Positions 26,503 through 34,381 of a stretch of 64,000 nt of DNA are shown piece by piece (the first letter of the stretch is position 1; every line of letters begins with the position of its first letter). Below the pieces are notes generated by a model. The model did not search any database. It was not told the origin of the DNA and saw only the letters and a list, made by a program, of their open reading frames with translations. The translations under genes and the position numbers were made by a program. The DNA is taken from positions 2,790,001 to 2,854,000 of the forward strand of contig NZ_CP031356.1 in the NCBI RefSeq assembly GCF_003355475.1, given 5' to 3'. Source of the stretch: Brachybacterium saurashtrense (lineage in GTDB: Bacteria; Actinomycetota; Actinomycetes; Actinomycetales; Dermabacteraceae).

Positions 26503-28023
26503 TCAGGAGGTGAGGACTTCGCCGGAGGCGGCCATGACGTCGGCCCGCGCGGCGTCCGGGCCGAACTCGGCGGAGACGCGGCCGCGGCGCAGCACCACGA
26601 TCCGGTGCGCGATGCTGAAGCACTCGTCGATCTCGGAGGTGGTGAACAGGACGGCCAGCCCCTGGCGGGCGTGCTCGGCGAGCAGGCCGAACACCTCGGC
26701 CTTCGCCCCGATGTCGATGCCGCGGCTGGGCTCGTCCAGGAGCATCACGGCCGGGTCGGTGGCCATCACCTTGCCGATGACGACCTTCTGCTGGTTGCCG
26801 CCGGAGAGCGAGCCGATGGGCGCCTCGGGGCCCGGGGCCTTGACGGTGACGTCCTGGATCAGGGAGGTGGCCAGGGCCTTCTCCCGGGGGCGGGAGAGCA
26901 GCCCGCGGCGCAGGAACCGGCGGATGCTGGCCAGGGTGAGGTTCTGGCCCACGGACATGGTCTGCACCAGGCCGTCGCGCTGGCGGTCCTCGGGGACCAG
27001 GCCCACGCCGCGGGCGATGCGTTCGCGGATCGACTCGGGGCCCAGCTCCTCGCCGTCCAGGAGGATGCGGCCGGAGGCGACGTCGCCGCGGCCGGCCACG
27101 GCCTCCAGCAGCTCGGTGCGCCCGGCGCCCATCAGGCCGTACAGGCACACGATCTCGCCGGCCCGCACCTGCAGCGAGAGCCCGTCGACGACGGCGCGCT
27201 CGGGGGTGTCGGGGTCGCGCACCACGAGGTCCTGCACCTCGAGCACCGGGGCGCCGAACTCGTGGCCCTCGGGCGGGGAGCCCAGGTCGAAGTTCTCCCC
27301 CACCATGTGGCGCACGATCCAGGCCAGGTCGATCTCGTCGCGGTCCCCGCGCGCGGTCATGGTGCCGTCGCGCAGCACCACGGCGTGGTCGGTGACCCGC
27401 AGCGCCTCCTCGAGGTGGTGGGAGATGTACACCAGGGAGACGCCGCGGGCGGTGAGCTCGTCGATGATCCCGAACAGCACCTCCACCTCGCGGGCGGCCA
27501 GGGCGGAGGTGGGCTCGTCCATGATGAGGATGCGGGCGTCGATGGAGAGCGCCCGGGCGATCTCGACGATCTGCTGCTGGCCCACCCGCAGGTCGCCGAC
27601 GGGGGTGGAGGGGTCCACGTCCAGCCGCATCTCCTGCAGCAGGGCGCGGGTCTGCCGGGCCTCCTCGGCGTAGTCCACGGCGCCGGCGCGGGTGATCTCG
27701 CGGCCCAGGAAGATGTTGTCGCGCACCGAGAGGTTCGGTGCGAGGCTCAGCTCCTGGTGGATGATCGCGATGCCGTGGTCGCGGGCGTCGTTGGTGGTCG
27801 CAAAGGAGACGTCCTCCCCGTCCAGCACGATCCGCCCGGAGGTGGGCTGCTCCACGCCGGAGAGGATCTTCATCAGCGTGGACTTCCCGGCGCCGTTCTC
27901 GCCGAACAGGGTGGTGACGGTGCCGCGGCGGATGTCGAAGTTGACGCCCTTGAGCGCGCGGGTGCCGCCGTAGGTCTTCACGATGTCCCGCGCCTGCAGG
28001 ATCACGCTCTCGTCGGTGTTCAT
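26503..28023 (-). CDS. Ribose-type ABC transporter ATP-binding protein (double ATPase)
   Basis: 506 residues with two ATPase halves, RbsA/XylG type. The first half has Walker A GENGAGKST, signature VGQQQIVEIARAL and Walker B LIMDEP. The second half has the usual degenerate P-loop GLMGAGRTEL, signature SGGNQQK and MLLDEPSRGIDIGAK. Only the first site is expected to be fully catalytic. The ATG at 28023 overlaps the DUF2291 stop (ATGA). It drives uptake through the adjacent permease. Confidence 0.93.
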   Translation of the reverse strand: MNTDESVILQARDIVKTYGGTRALKGVNFDIRRGTVTTLFGENGAGKSTLMKILSGVEQPTSGRIVLDGEDVSFATTNDARDHGIAIIHQELSLAPNLSVRDNIFLGREITRAGAVDYAEEARQTRALLQEMRLDVDPSTPVGDLRVGQQQIVEIARALSIDARILIMDEPTSALAAREVEVLFGIIDELTARGVSLVYISHHLEEALRVTDHAVVLRDGTMTARGDRDEIDLAWIVRHMVGENFDLGSPPEGHEFGAPVLEVQDLVVRDPDTPERAVVDGLSLQVRAGEIVCLYGLMGAGRTELLEAVAGRGDVASGRILLDGEELGPESIRERIARGVGLVPEDRQRDGLVQTMSVGQNLTLASIRRFLRRGLLSRPREKALATSLIQDVTVKAPGPEAPIGSLSGGNQQKVVIGKVMATDPAVMLLDEPSRGIDIGAKAEVFGLLAEHARQGLAVLFTTSEIDECFSIAHRIVVLRRGRVSAEFGPDAARADVMAASGEVLTS

Positions 28024-28727
28024 GAGACCTCCAGGGCCGAGGGCGTGATGAGCCAGCCCTCGGGGTTGACGAGGGTGAACGCCCCGGTGACGGTGACCGT
28101 CTGCCCCTCCAGGCCCTCGACGTCCACCGGGTCCAGCACCTGCGCCTTCATCTCCTCGTTGAGGGCGGCGCCGGCGTCCTGGAACTCGATCTGATTGGTG
28201 AACTGGCTGAAGTCGTACTCGCCGGTGGCGTCGCGCAGCTCGGTGCCGTTGATGGCGGGGCCGGTCTGCATCCGCACGGTGACGCCCTCCGGCATCCCGT
28301 CCACGGCGATCTCCACGATGCCGCCCTCGCCCTCCTCCACGGTGCCGGTGAACGTGGTGGAGAAGACGGGCTGACCGGCGGCGACCACCGCGTGCTCCTC
28401 GACGGCGGCGTCCTGATCGGCGGCGAGCGTCTCGGCGAGCTCGGGGGCGGGCACCGCGCGCTCGGCGATGCCCTTCTGCACGGCCGGGAACTGCTCGGCG
28501 CCGAAGGTGGCCTTGTCGAAGGCGCCGGGCCCCCCGGCCAGCTCGGCCTCCTGGCCCTGCGGCACCACCTTCGTGCCGAGCACCACCACGAGCAGGGCGA
28601 GCACGGTGAGGCCGATCGCGACCCAGCGCCCGATCGGGCGGGGGCGGTTCACGGCCCGGCGCGGGGAGGGGGCGGCGGGCGGTGCGGCGGAGGACTCGGG
28701 CGGTGCGGCGGCGGAGGCGGTGCTCAT
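28020..28727 (-). CDS. DUF2291 family membrane-anchored protein
   Basis: 235 residues. A ~30-residue cytoplasmic Ala/Pro-rich head is followed by one membrane span (WVAIGLTVLALLVVVLGTKVV, residues ~34-54) and an extracytoplasmic domain with paired segments such as GTELRDATGEYDFSQFTNQIEFQDAG. DUF2291 proteins typically accompany ribose-type polyol transporters; their role is not established, and an accessory role in binding-protein function is possible. It is the first gene of the ABC operon, coupled to the ATPase gene by an ATGA overlap. GAAGG lies about 5 bases before the ATG. Confidence 0.85.
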   Translation of the reverse strand: MSTASAAAPPESSAAPPAAPSPRRAVNRPRPIGRWVAIGLTVLALLVVVLGTKVVPQGQEAELAGGPGAFDKATFGAEQFPAVQKGIAERAVPAPELAETLAADQDAAVEEHAVVAAGQPVFSTTFTGTVEEGEGGIVEIAVDGMPEGVTVRMQTGPAINGTELRDATGEYDFSQFTNQIEFQDAGAALNEEMKAQVLDPVDVEGLEGQTVTVTGAFTLVNPEGWLITPSALEVS

Positions 28728-29269
28728 GGGGAACCTTCCTGTCGGGGCCCGCTGCGCGGATCACCTCGGGGGCGAGGCCGACGCCAGCGGCTGCGGGCAG
28801 TGCGGGAACGGGGTGCTGCGGAGGGCGGGAGTCCGAGGGGCGGGGGCGGGTGAGAGGCGAGGGCGGGCGAGGGACGATCGATGCGGCACACACGACGGCC
28901 GACGGCGACCGACGGTGGACGGCGGCGAGCGGCGGCGCCCGGCGGCGACCGGCGGCGACCGGCGGCTCTGCGCCGCGTGGTACGAAACGCGACCACCCGC
29001 GCAAGGCCCTTGCGCCCCTCCCCGACCAGCACTGATATCGAGGAAACTGAGAGGCCGACGGGCCTGCCGAGGAGGCGGTCGCCGACCACGCGGCGCCCGG
29101 GGACGCGAACCTCTCGCAGGTGACTCGCCCGCTACGGCGCGGGCGGTCGGCGCGAGGACGGCCGAGCCGGGGAACGGAGGGTCGCGACGATGCGCCACCC
29201 GCTCCCCCCGGGGCCGGAGGGTCCGGGGCACGGTGCGCGCTCAGCGCGCGCCGCGCCCCGCGGTGCGGC
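28728..29269. other. 542-bp intergenic region: leader of the tetritol ABC operon
   Basis: No convincing gene. It lies between the dehydrogenase stop and the DUF2291 start, both on the minus strand, so it must hold the ABC operon promoter unless the operon is read through. It contains a perfect 17-bp palindrome at 28999-29015 and a short GGCGGCGACC-rich simple-sequence stretch (28920-28970). Neither copy of the GAACAT operator nor a clear TTGAC -35 box is present here, unlike the two flanking transcription units. Confidence 0.6.
28999..29015. promoter_or_regulatory. 17-bp palindrome in the tetritol ABC operon leader
   Basis: GCGCAAGG-C-CCTTGCGC, perfect 8-bp arms around one base. It could be an operator distinct from the SorC-type sites, or part of a terminator for the upstream dehydrogenase gene; it has no T-tract on either side. 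Confidence 0.5.
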
Positions 29270-30358
29270 TCAGAGGCCGGGGACGATCGAGACCTTCACC
29301 GAGGCCCCCGCGGAGTCGGCGACCTGGTCCAGCGCCTTCTGCACGTCGCCGAGCCCGTACTGGTGGGTGCAGATCTCCTCCATCGGCAGCACCCCGGACT
29401 CGATGATCTTGATCGCGGCGGGCCAGCAGTTCGGCCCCAGGTGCGCGCCCAGGACGTCCAGCTCCTTGTCGTCGGAGATGATCGACCAGTCCACCGAGAC
29501 GTCGTCCTTGAACACCGAGTACTCCACGAAGGTGCCGAGCTTGCGCAGTAGGTTCAGGCCCTGGGCGACGGCGCTGGGATGGCCGGTGCACTCGATGTAC
29601 ACGTCGGCCCCGTAGCCGCCGGTCAGTCCGCGGATCTCCTCGTAGATGTCGACCTTCGAGGGGTTCAGGGTGAGATCCGCCCCGCACTTCTTCGCCAGAG
29701 CGAGCTTGTCGTCGTCGAAGTCGAGCGCGATCACCATCTTGGGCGACTTGTGTGCCGCGCCGATCACCGCGCCCAGGCCGATCGGGCCGCAGCCCGCCAC
29801 CACGACCACGTCGTCGAAGCCGAGGTTCGCGCGCTCCACGGCGTGCAGCGAGCAGGACAGCGGCTCCGAGAACGCCGCGTGGTGCGGGGGGAGGTCCTTG
29901 GAGACCTTGTGGGCCCGCGCGAGCGAGGGGACGATCATGTACTCGGCCATCGCGCCGTGGTAGCTCTTGAAGCCGAACATCGCGTGCGGCGCGCACATCC
30001 AGTACCAGCCGCGCTGGCAGTACATGCAGTCGCCGCAGGGGACGATCTGCTCGCACGCGATCCGGTCCCCCACCTCCACGCCGTGGTGGGCGAGGGCCTC
30101 GGGCGAGCCGGAGACCACCTCGCCCACGAGCTCGTGGCCCGGGGTGATGCCGGGCTGCACCCAGCGGTCGCGGTTCTCGTCGCCCCAGAACTTGGCGGCG
30201 CCGTGGTAGCACTTCAGGTCGCTCGCGCACACGCCCACGGCCTCCACCCGGAGCAGGAGCTCATCCGCCCCCGGCACGGGCACGGGGATCTCCTCCAGCC
30301 GGTAGTCCTTCGGCGCATGCATCACGACCGCCTTCATGGTCTCCGCGCTCTGCGTCAT
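29270..30358 (-). CDS. eltD: Zinc-dependent erythritol/L-threitol dehydrogenase
   Basis: 362-residue medium-chain dehydrogenase. Catalytic zinc ligands are in VGVCASD and GHELVGEV; the structural zinc loop is CGDCMYCQRGWYWMC with four Cys; the NAD(P) fold is VVVVAGCGPIGLG near residue 170. The overall pattern (YHGAAKFWGDE, GGYGADVYIECTGHPS, DDKELDVLGAHL) matches the EltD group that oxidises erythritol or L-threitol to L-erythrulose. Two ATGs compete: 30367 directly abuts GAAGGAG (no spacing), whereas 30358 is 9 bases from it, so 30358 is preferred. The gene sits behind the 30460-30486 operator. Confidence 0.88.
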   Translation of the reverse strand: MTQSAETMKAVVMHAPKDYRLEEIPVPVPGADELLLRVEAVGVCASDLKCYHGAAKFWGDENRDRWVQPGITPGHELVGEVVSGSPEALAHHGVEVGDRIACEQIVPCGDCMYCQRGWYWMCAPHAMFGFKSYHGAMAEYMIVPSLARAHKVSKDLPPHHAAFSEPLSCSLHAVERANLGFDDVVVVAGCGPIGLGAVIGAAHKSPKMVIALDFDDDKLALAKKCGADLTLNPSKVDIYEEIRGLTGGYGADVYIECTGHPSAVAQGLNLLRKLGTFVEYSVFKDDVSVDWSIISDDKELDVLGAHLGPNCWPAAIKIIESGVLPMEEICTHQYGLGDVQKALDQVADSAGASVKVSIVPGL

Positions 30359-30444
30359 CACACCCATCTCCTTCGCTGCGTTGCGGCCGCTTCACGGCAT
30401 CGACCCGGGCACCGGGCCCGAGCGGACTTCTCTGTCTGGCCGTG

Positions 30445-30486
30445 AGCGTAGCCACATCGGGAACATACGTCAAGCACATATGTTCC
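30445..30486 (-). promoter_or_regulatory. SorC-type operator overlapping the eltD promoter
   Basis: A perfect 8-bp inverted repeat (GGAACATA at 30460-30467, TATGTTCC at 30479-30486) encloses the same 11-bp spacer CGTCAAGCACA as at 23999-24025. On the minus strand this spacer supplies TTGACG (30473-30468), then a 17-base gap and TACGCT (30450-30445). The two sites differ only in the outer and inner base of each arm, with compensating changes, so the arms are under selection. Confidence 0.87.
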
Positions 30487-30529
30487 GCCCCGGAACACGA
30501 GGAGACCCACGGCCCCCGGAGGGCGTCTC

Positions 30530-31465
30530 TCAGGAGTCGGCGAGCAGGGCCTCGGCCGTGGGCACGTCGGTGATCAGCGAGGTGAACATGCCGGTGCGGG
30601 CGCCGGCGCGGATGGAACCCGCCTTGGCGCGGCCCACCGCCAGCGCGATCGAGGTGGGGATGGCGCGCAGCTGCTCCACCGACGGCCGCACCAGGCGCTC
30701 CGCGCCCGGGTGGGTGATCATCCGCCCCTCGGCGTCGAAGAAGTGCAGGCAGACGTCCCCGATCGCACGGCGCAGATCAGGATCCTCCCGAGGCAGCACC
30801 GACGTGATCGCCTCGCGCTCCTCGAACGGCGCCCCCACCCCGGTGACCAGCACGCGCGCCCGATCCCACAGCTCGGTGATCGCGAGGAAGCTCGGATCGG
30901 CCTGCAGCGACTCCCAGAGGCTGGGGCTGGGCAGCGCCGGGGCGAAGATGAAGCGGGGCAGCGCCCCGGTGCGGTCGGCGAAGGCGCGGGCCGTCTCGTT
31001 GGTCTGGAAGCTGGGATCGAACTCCTGCTGCCCGCCCACCGTGGGCGCGACCACCACGCCGGGGAGGTCCGGCAGCCCGGGCACCTGGCTCACCGCATGG
31101 GTGGTGGTGCCGGAGGAGATCAGCAGCACCTCGCCCCGTCACAGGCCCAGGCCCGCGAGCTCCTCGCCCAGCAGCTCCCCCAGCCCGCGGTAGCCCCGCT
31201 GCACCTGATCGCCCGGGGCGATGCGCACCGCCTCGAGCCCCAGCAGCTCCCGCACCTGCGCGGCCAGCTCGCCGAGGTCCACACTGGGCACGTCCAGCAC
31301 CTCGAAGCGCACCATCCCGATGCGACGCGCCTCCGCGAGGAGCTTGCTCACCGAGGGGCGCGAGACGCCCAGCAGCGAGGCCACCTCGGCCTGGCGCATG
31401 TCGTCGAGGTAGTACGCGGTGGCGGCGCGGTGCAGCTGCTGCATGTCCATCGACGTCTCCAGCAT
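30530..31465 (-). pseudogene. SorC/DeoR-type sugar-binding regulator interrupted by an in-frame TGA
   Basis: Read through, the frame gives a 310-residue SorC-family regulator: HTH MRQAEVASLLGVSRPSVSKLL near residues 22-42, then a sugar-phosphate-binding domain (VLLISSGTTTHAVSQVPGLP, TGMFTSLITD). The ATG at 31465 has GGAGGAG 5 bases upstream. After GLGL the codon at 31141-31139 is TGA, and the same frame resumes as RGEVLLISSG with full family similarity and no other defect. A CGA-to-TGA change would explain it. Possibilities are a true nonsense mutation, a sequencing error, or UGA readthrough; a GTG at 31129 could give a separate C-terminal piece. As written, the product would be a 108-residue DNA-binding fragment. 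Confidence 0.85.
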
Positions 31466-31497
31466 GCCGCTCCTCCTGGCTCTCGACCCCACTGTGC

Positions 31498-31511
31498 AGA
31501 ACAATAGTTCC
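31498..31511. promoter_or_regulatory. Possible autoregulatory GAAC/GTTC site
   Basis: AGAAC-AATA-GTTCC lies between the divergent SorC regulator and FGGY kinase genes. The half-sites resemble the arms of the two 27-bp operators (GAAC and GTTC), but with a 4-base instead of a long spacer, so this is only a weak candidate. Confidence 0.3.
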
Positions 31512-31633
31512 GAGCCGGCGGCCGCGGGGCAAACGCGGAGCGCACGCCCGCCTCGCGGACGCGCGCGGGAGACGGGGCGATGGCAGGATGGACTGCGGCG
31601 AGATCCGCATCGGCACAGGAGGCGATGGGCACG

Positions 31634-33121
31634 ATGGCACCAGCGGCGAAGGCCGTGCTCGGCGTCGACGTCGGCACCTCCAGCTCGAAGGGGGTGCTGG
31701 TCGACCTCGACGGCACGATCCTGCGCACCGCCGTGCGCGAGCACGCCGTGGAGCGCCCCGCCCCCGGGCACGTCGAGATGGACGCCGCGATCTGGTGGGC
31801 CGAGTTCCTCTCCCTGGCCCGCGAGCTCACCGCCCCCGGGGACGTGGCCGTCACCGCCGTGGGCGTCTCCGGGATGGGGCCCTGCGCCCTGCTCACGGAC
31901 GAGCACGGCGCCCCGGTGCGCCCCGCGATCCTCTACGGGGTGGACACCCGCGCCGAGGAGGAGATCCGCCGGATCACGCACGTGCTGGGCAAGGAGGAGA
32001 TCCTCGCCCACTGCGGCGCGCTGCTGTCCTCGCAGTCCGCGGCGCCGAAGATCGCCTGGGTGGCCCGCCACGAGCCCGAGGCGTACGCGCGGGCGCGCCG
32101 CGTGTTCATGCCCGCCTCCTACCTGGCCTTCCGCCTCACCGGCGCGTACGTGATGGACCACATCAGCGCCAGCCAGTCCCCGCCGCTGTACTGCCTGCGC
32201 CGGCAGGAGTGGCACGAGGACTGGTCCGCGCACGTGGCCCCGGGGATCGAGCTGCCCGCGCTGCGCTGGCCGGGCGAGGCCGCGGGCACCGTGACCGAGG
32301 AGGTCGCCGCCCAGGTGCCCGGCCTGCCGGCGGGGATCCCGGTGATCAGCGGCTCGATCGACGCCTGGGCGGAGGCCGCCAGCGTGGGCGCCTCCGCGCC
32401 CGGGGACCTGATGCTGATGTACGGCACCACCACGTTCCTGGTCGCGACCCTCTCCGAGCCCGTGGCCAGCCGCACCGTCTGGCCCACCTCCGGGATCGTG
32501 CCCGGCACCTACTCCCTGGCCGGGGGCATGGCCTCCTCCGGCGCCATCACCGGCTGGCTGCGGGACCTCACCGGGGAGACCGACTTCGACGCGCTGGTCT
32601 CCGAGGCGGCGCAGAGCCCGCCCGGCGCGAACGGCCTGCTGATGCTCCCCTACTTCGCCGGCGAGCGCTCCCCCGTCGCGGACCCGTCGGCCCGCGGCGT
32701 GGTGGCCGGCCTGACCCTCTCCCACACCCGCGGCGACCTGTACCGGGCGGCGCTCGAGGCCGCCGCCTACGGCGTGCGCCACCACCTGGAGACCTTCGCG
32801 GAGGCCGGGTTGCGCATCGAGCGCACCCTCGCCGTGGGCGGCGGCGCCGGCCGTGATCTGTGGCCGCAGATCGTCTCCGACGTCACCGGGCTCACCCAGC
32901 AGATCCCCGCCAGCACCGTGGGCGCGTCGTTCGGCGGGGCGCGCCTGGCGGCCGAGCTCGCGCACGGGCTGGACACCGCGCACTGGAACCCGAGCGACCA
33001 CCAGGTGGTGCCCGATCCGGCGCACCGCGACCGCTACGACGAGCTGTACCGCCTCTACCGCGAGCTGTACCCCGCCACCCGCGACATCACCCACGCCCTC
33101 GCCGAGCTGCAGCGCGGCTGA
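31634..33121 (+). CDS. FGGY-family carbohydrate kinase
   Basis: 495 residues, ATP-dependent sugar/polyol kinase of the xylulokinase-like branch. The FGGY N-terminus VLGVDVGTSSSKGVLVDLDG starts near residue 8, the second signature region MLPYFAGERSPVADPSARG near 330 matches the xylulokinase G-E-R-x-P pattern, and AVGGGAGRDLWPQIVSDVTG near 395 holds the adenosine site. AGGAGG at 31617-31622 is 2 bases from the ATG at 31625 and 11 from that at 31634; 31634 is preferred. It is divergent from the SorC regulator. In this locus erythritol, a pentulose or a tetrulose are candidate substrates; Brucella EryA erythritol kinase is also FGGY type, so a parallel erythritol route is possible. Confidence 0.88.
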   Translation: MAPAAKAVLGVDVGTSSSKGVLVDLDGTILRTAVREHAVERPAPGHVEMDAAIWWAEFLSLARELTAPGDVAVTAVGVSGMGPCALLTDEHGAPVRPAILYGVDTRAEEEIRRITHVLGKEEILAHCGALLSSQSAAPKIAWVARHEPEAYARARRVFMPASYLAFRLTGAYVMDHISASQSPPLYCLRRQEWHEDWSAHVAPGIELPALRWPGEAAGTVTEEVAAQVPGLPAGIPVISGSIDAWAEAASVGASAPGDLMLMYGTTTFLVATLSEPVASRTVWPTSGIVPGTYSLAGGMASSGAITGWLRDLTGETDFDALVSEAAQSPPGANGLLMLPYFAGERSPVADPSARGVVAGLTLSHTRGDLYRAALEAAAYGVRHHLETFAEAGLRIERTLAVGGGAGRDLWPQIVSDVTGLTQQIPASTVGASFGGARLAAELAHGLDTAHWNPSDHQVVPDPAHRDRYDELYRLYRELYPATRDITHALAELQRG

Positions 33122-33349
33122 CGAGCAGGGCGCCGGGCGCGCACCGGTCCGCGCCGGGCAGGCCGCCGACCCCGCCGGGCGCGCACCGGCCCCCACGGGG
33201 ACGACCGCCGGCCGTCGGCCCCGCCGAGCGCCCGACGATCCGCACCGAGCCGACCGTCGGCCCCACCGCCCCGCCGGCCCACGCAGCGCGTACGGTGGCC
33301 CCAGCGACGACGCGCTCGTCGGCCGCATCCCACCGTCCCAGGAGGTCCC

Positions 33350-34240
33350 ATGCACGCCGAACGTCTCACCGAGTCGCTCTGCCACCACGGCGAGGGGCCG
33401 TACTGGTCCGAGGCCTGGGGCGGGCTGCGCTGGATGGACCTGCTCGCCGGGGACATGCTGCACCTGGGCGCCGAGGCGCTCAGCGGTCCCGGGCTCGCCA
33501 CCGAGCGCCCCGACGGCCTGGTGCGGCGCCTGCCCACGCCGGGCTCCGTGGTGGCCTGCGCGCGCCCTGCCTCCAGCGGCGGCGCCGTGCTCGCGCTCGA
33601 GAAGGGCTTCGCCCTCGAGGACCCGGACGGCTCGATCACCGCGCTGCCGCCGCTGTGGGAGGAGGACGTGCGCATGAACGAGGGGGCGGTCGCGCCCGAC
33701 GGGTCGTTCCTGTGCGGCACGATGGCCTACGACCAGCGCCCGGGCGGCTCGGCGATGTGGCGCCTCCACCCCGACGGCACCACCGAGAGGATGCTCGACG
33801 GCCTCACGATCTCCAACGGCCTCGCCTTCAGCGCCGACGGCACGCGCGCCTTCCACATCGACACCCCCACGCGGCGGGTGGACCTCTACGACTGGTCCGA
33901 CGAGCACGGCCTGGTGGAGCGTCGCCCGTTCGCGGATCTCGGCGAGGAGGAGGGCTTCCCCGACGGGCTGTGCCTGGACGCCGAGGGGAACGCGTGGGTG
34001 GCGATGTTCGGCGGCGCCCAGGTGCTGGGGCTCGACGCCGGCGGCGCGGTCGCGGAGAGGATCGACGTGGACGCGCGGCAGGTGACGGCCTGCACCTTCG
34101 GCGGTGCGGACCGCTCCACGCTGCTGATCACCACCAGCCGCGAGAACCTCCCCGAGGGCGAGGACCCGGCCGCCGGCTCGCTGTTCGCCGCGCGTCCCGG
34201 GATGCGCGGCCCGGCCGACGAGGTGCTGTTCGGCGCCTGA
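33350..34240 (+). CDS. SMP-30/gluconolactonase/LRE-like protein
   Basis: 296-residue six-bladed beta-propeller. Family features are GEGPYWSEAWGGLRWMDLLAG at the N-terminus (metal-binding Glu15 in GEGP), MNEGAVAPDGSFLCGTMAY near 105 (Asn/Asp metal ligands), ISNGLAFSADGTRAFHIDTPT near 155 (Asn) and GFPDGLCLDAEGNAWVAMF near 203 (catalytic Asp in PDG). All metal ligands appear present, so it is probably an active lactonase. AGGAGG lies 5 bases before the ATG. It follows the FGGY kinase by 228 bp and may share or have its own promoter (TACGGT at 33290-33295). A lactonase implies an aldonic-acid branch in this locus; the substrate is unknown. Confidence 0.87.
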   Translation: MHAERLTESLCHHGEGPYWSEAWGGLRWMDLLAGDMLHLGAEALSGPGLATERPDGLVRRLPTPGSVVACARPASSGGAVLALEKGFALEDPDGSITALPPLWEEDVRMNEGAVAPDGSFLCGTMAYDQRPGGSAMWRLHPDGTTERMLDGLTISNGLAFSADGTRAFHIDTPTRRVDLYDWSDEHGLVERRPFADLGEEEGFPDGLCLDAEGNAWVAMFGGAQVLGLDAGGAVAERIDVDARQVTACTFGGADRSTLLITTSRENLPEGEDPAAGSLFAARPGMRGPADEVLFGA

Positions 34241-34256
34241 GCGCACGACGGACGGC

Positions 34257-34299
34257 GGCCCGGCCGGGCAGGAGCGCGATGCTCCGCCCGCCGGGCCGT
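34257..34299. terminator. Bidirectional hairpin between SMP-30 gene and putP
   Basis: A long imperfect GC stem (GGCCCGGCCGGGC against GCCCGCCGGGCC, one bulged base) extends through an inner GGAGC / GCTCC stem with a GCGAT loop, 17 bases after the SMP-30 stop, in the convergent gap with putP. Confidence 0.7.
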
Positions 34300-34381
34300 C
34301 GGACTGTGCCTGCCGGACCGTCGGCGTCGGGAGGTGCCGGCCGGCCGAGCCGCTCGGGGCGCGACCGGCCGGGCCGTCCGC

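Noticed and set aside
23668-28194. A 1508-codon plus-strand open frame opposite the tetritol ABC genes
   Set aside because: It is a shadow of GC-rich coding on the minus strand: low-complexity His/Gly/Ala-rich translation, no ribosome site, no motifs, while the minus strand has clear transporter domains.
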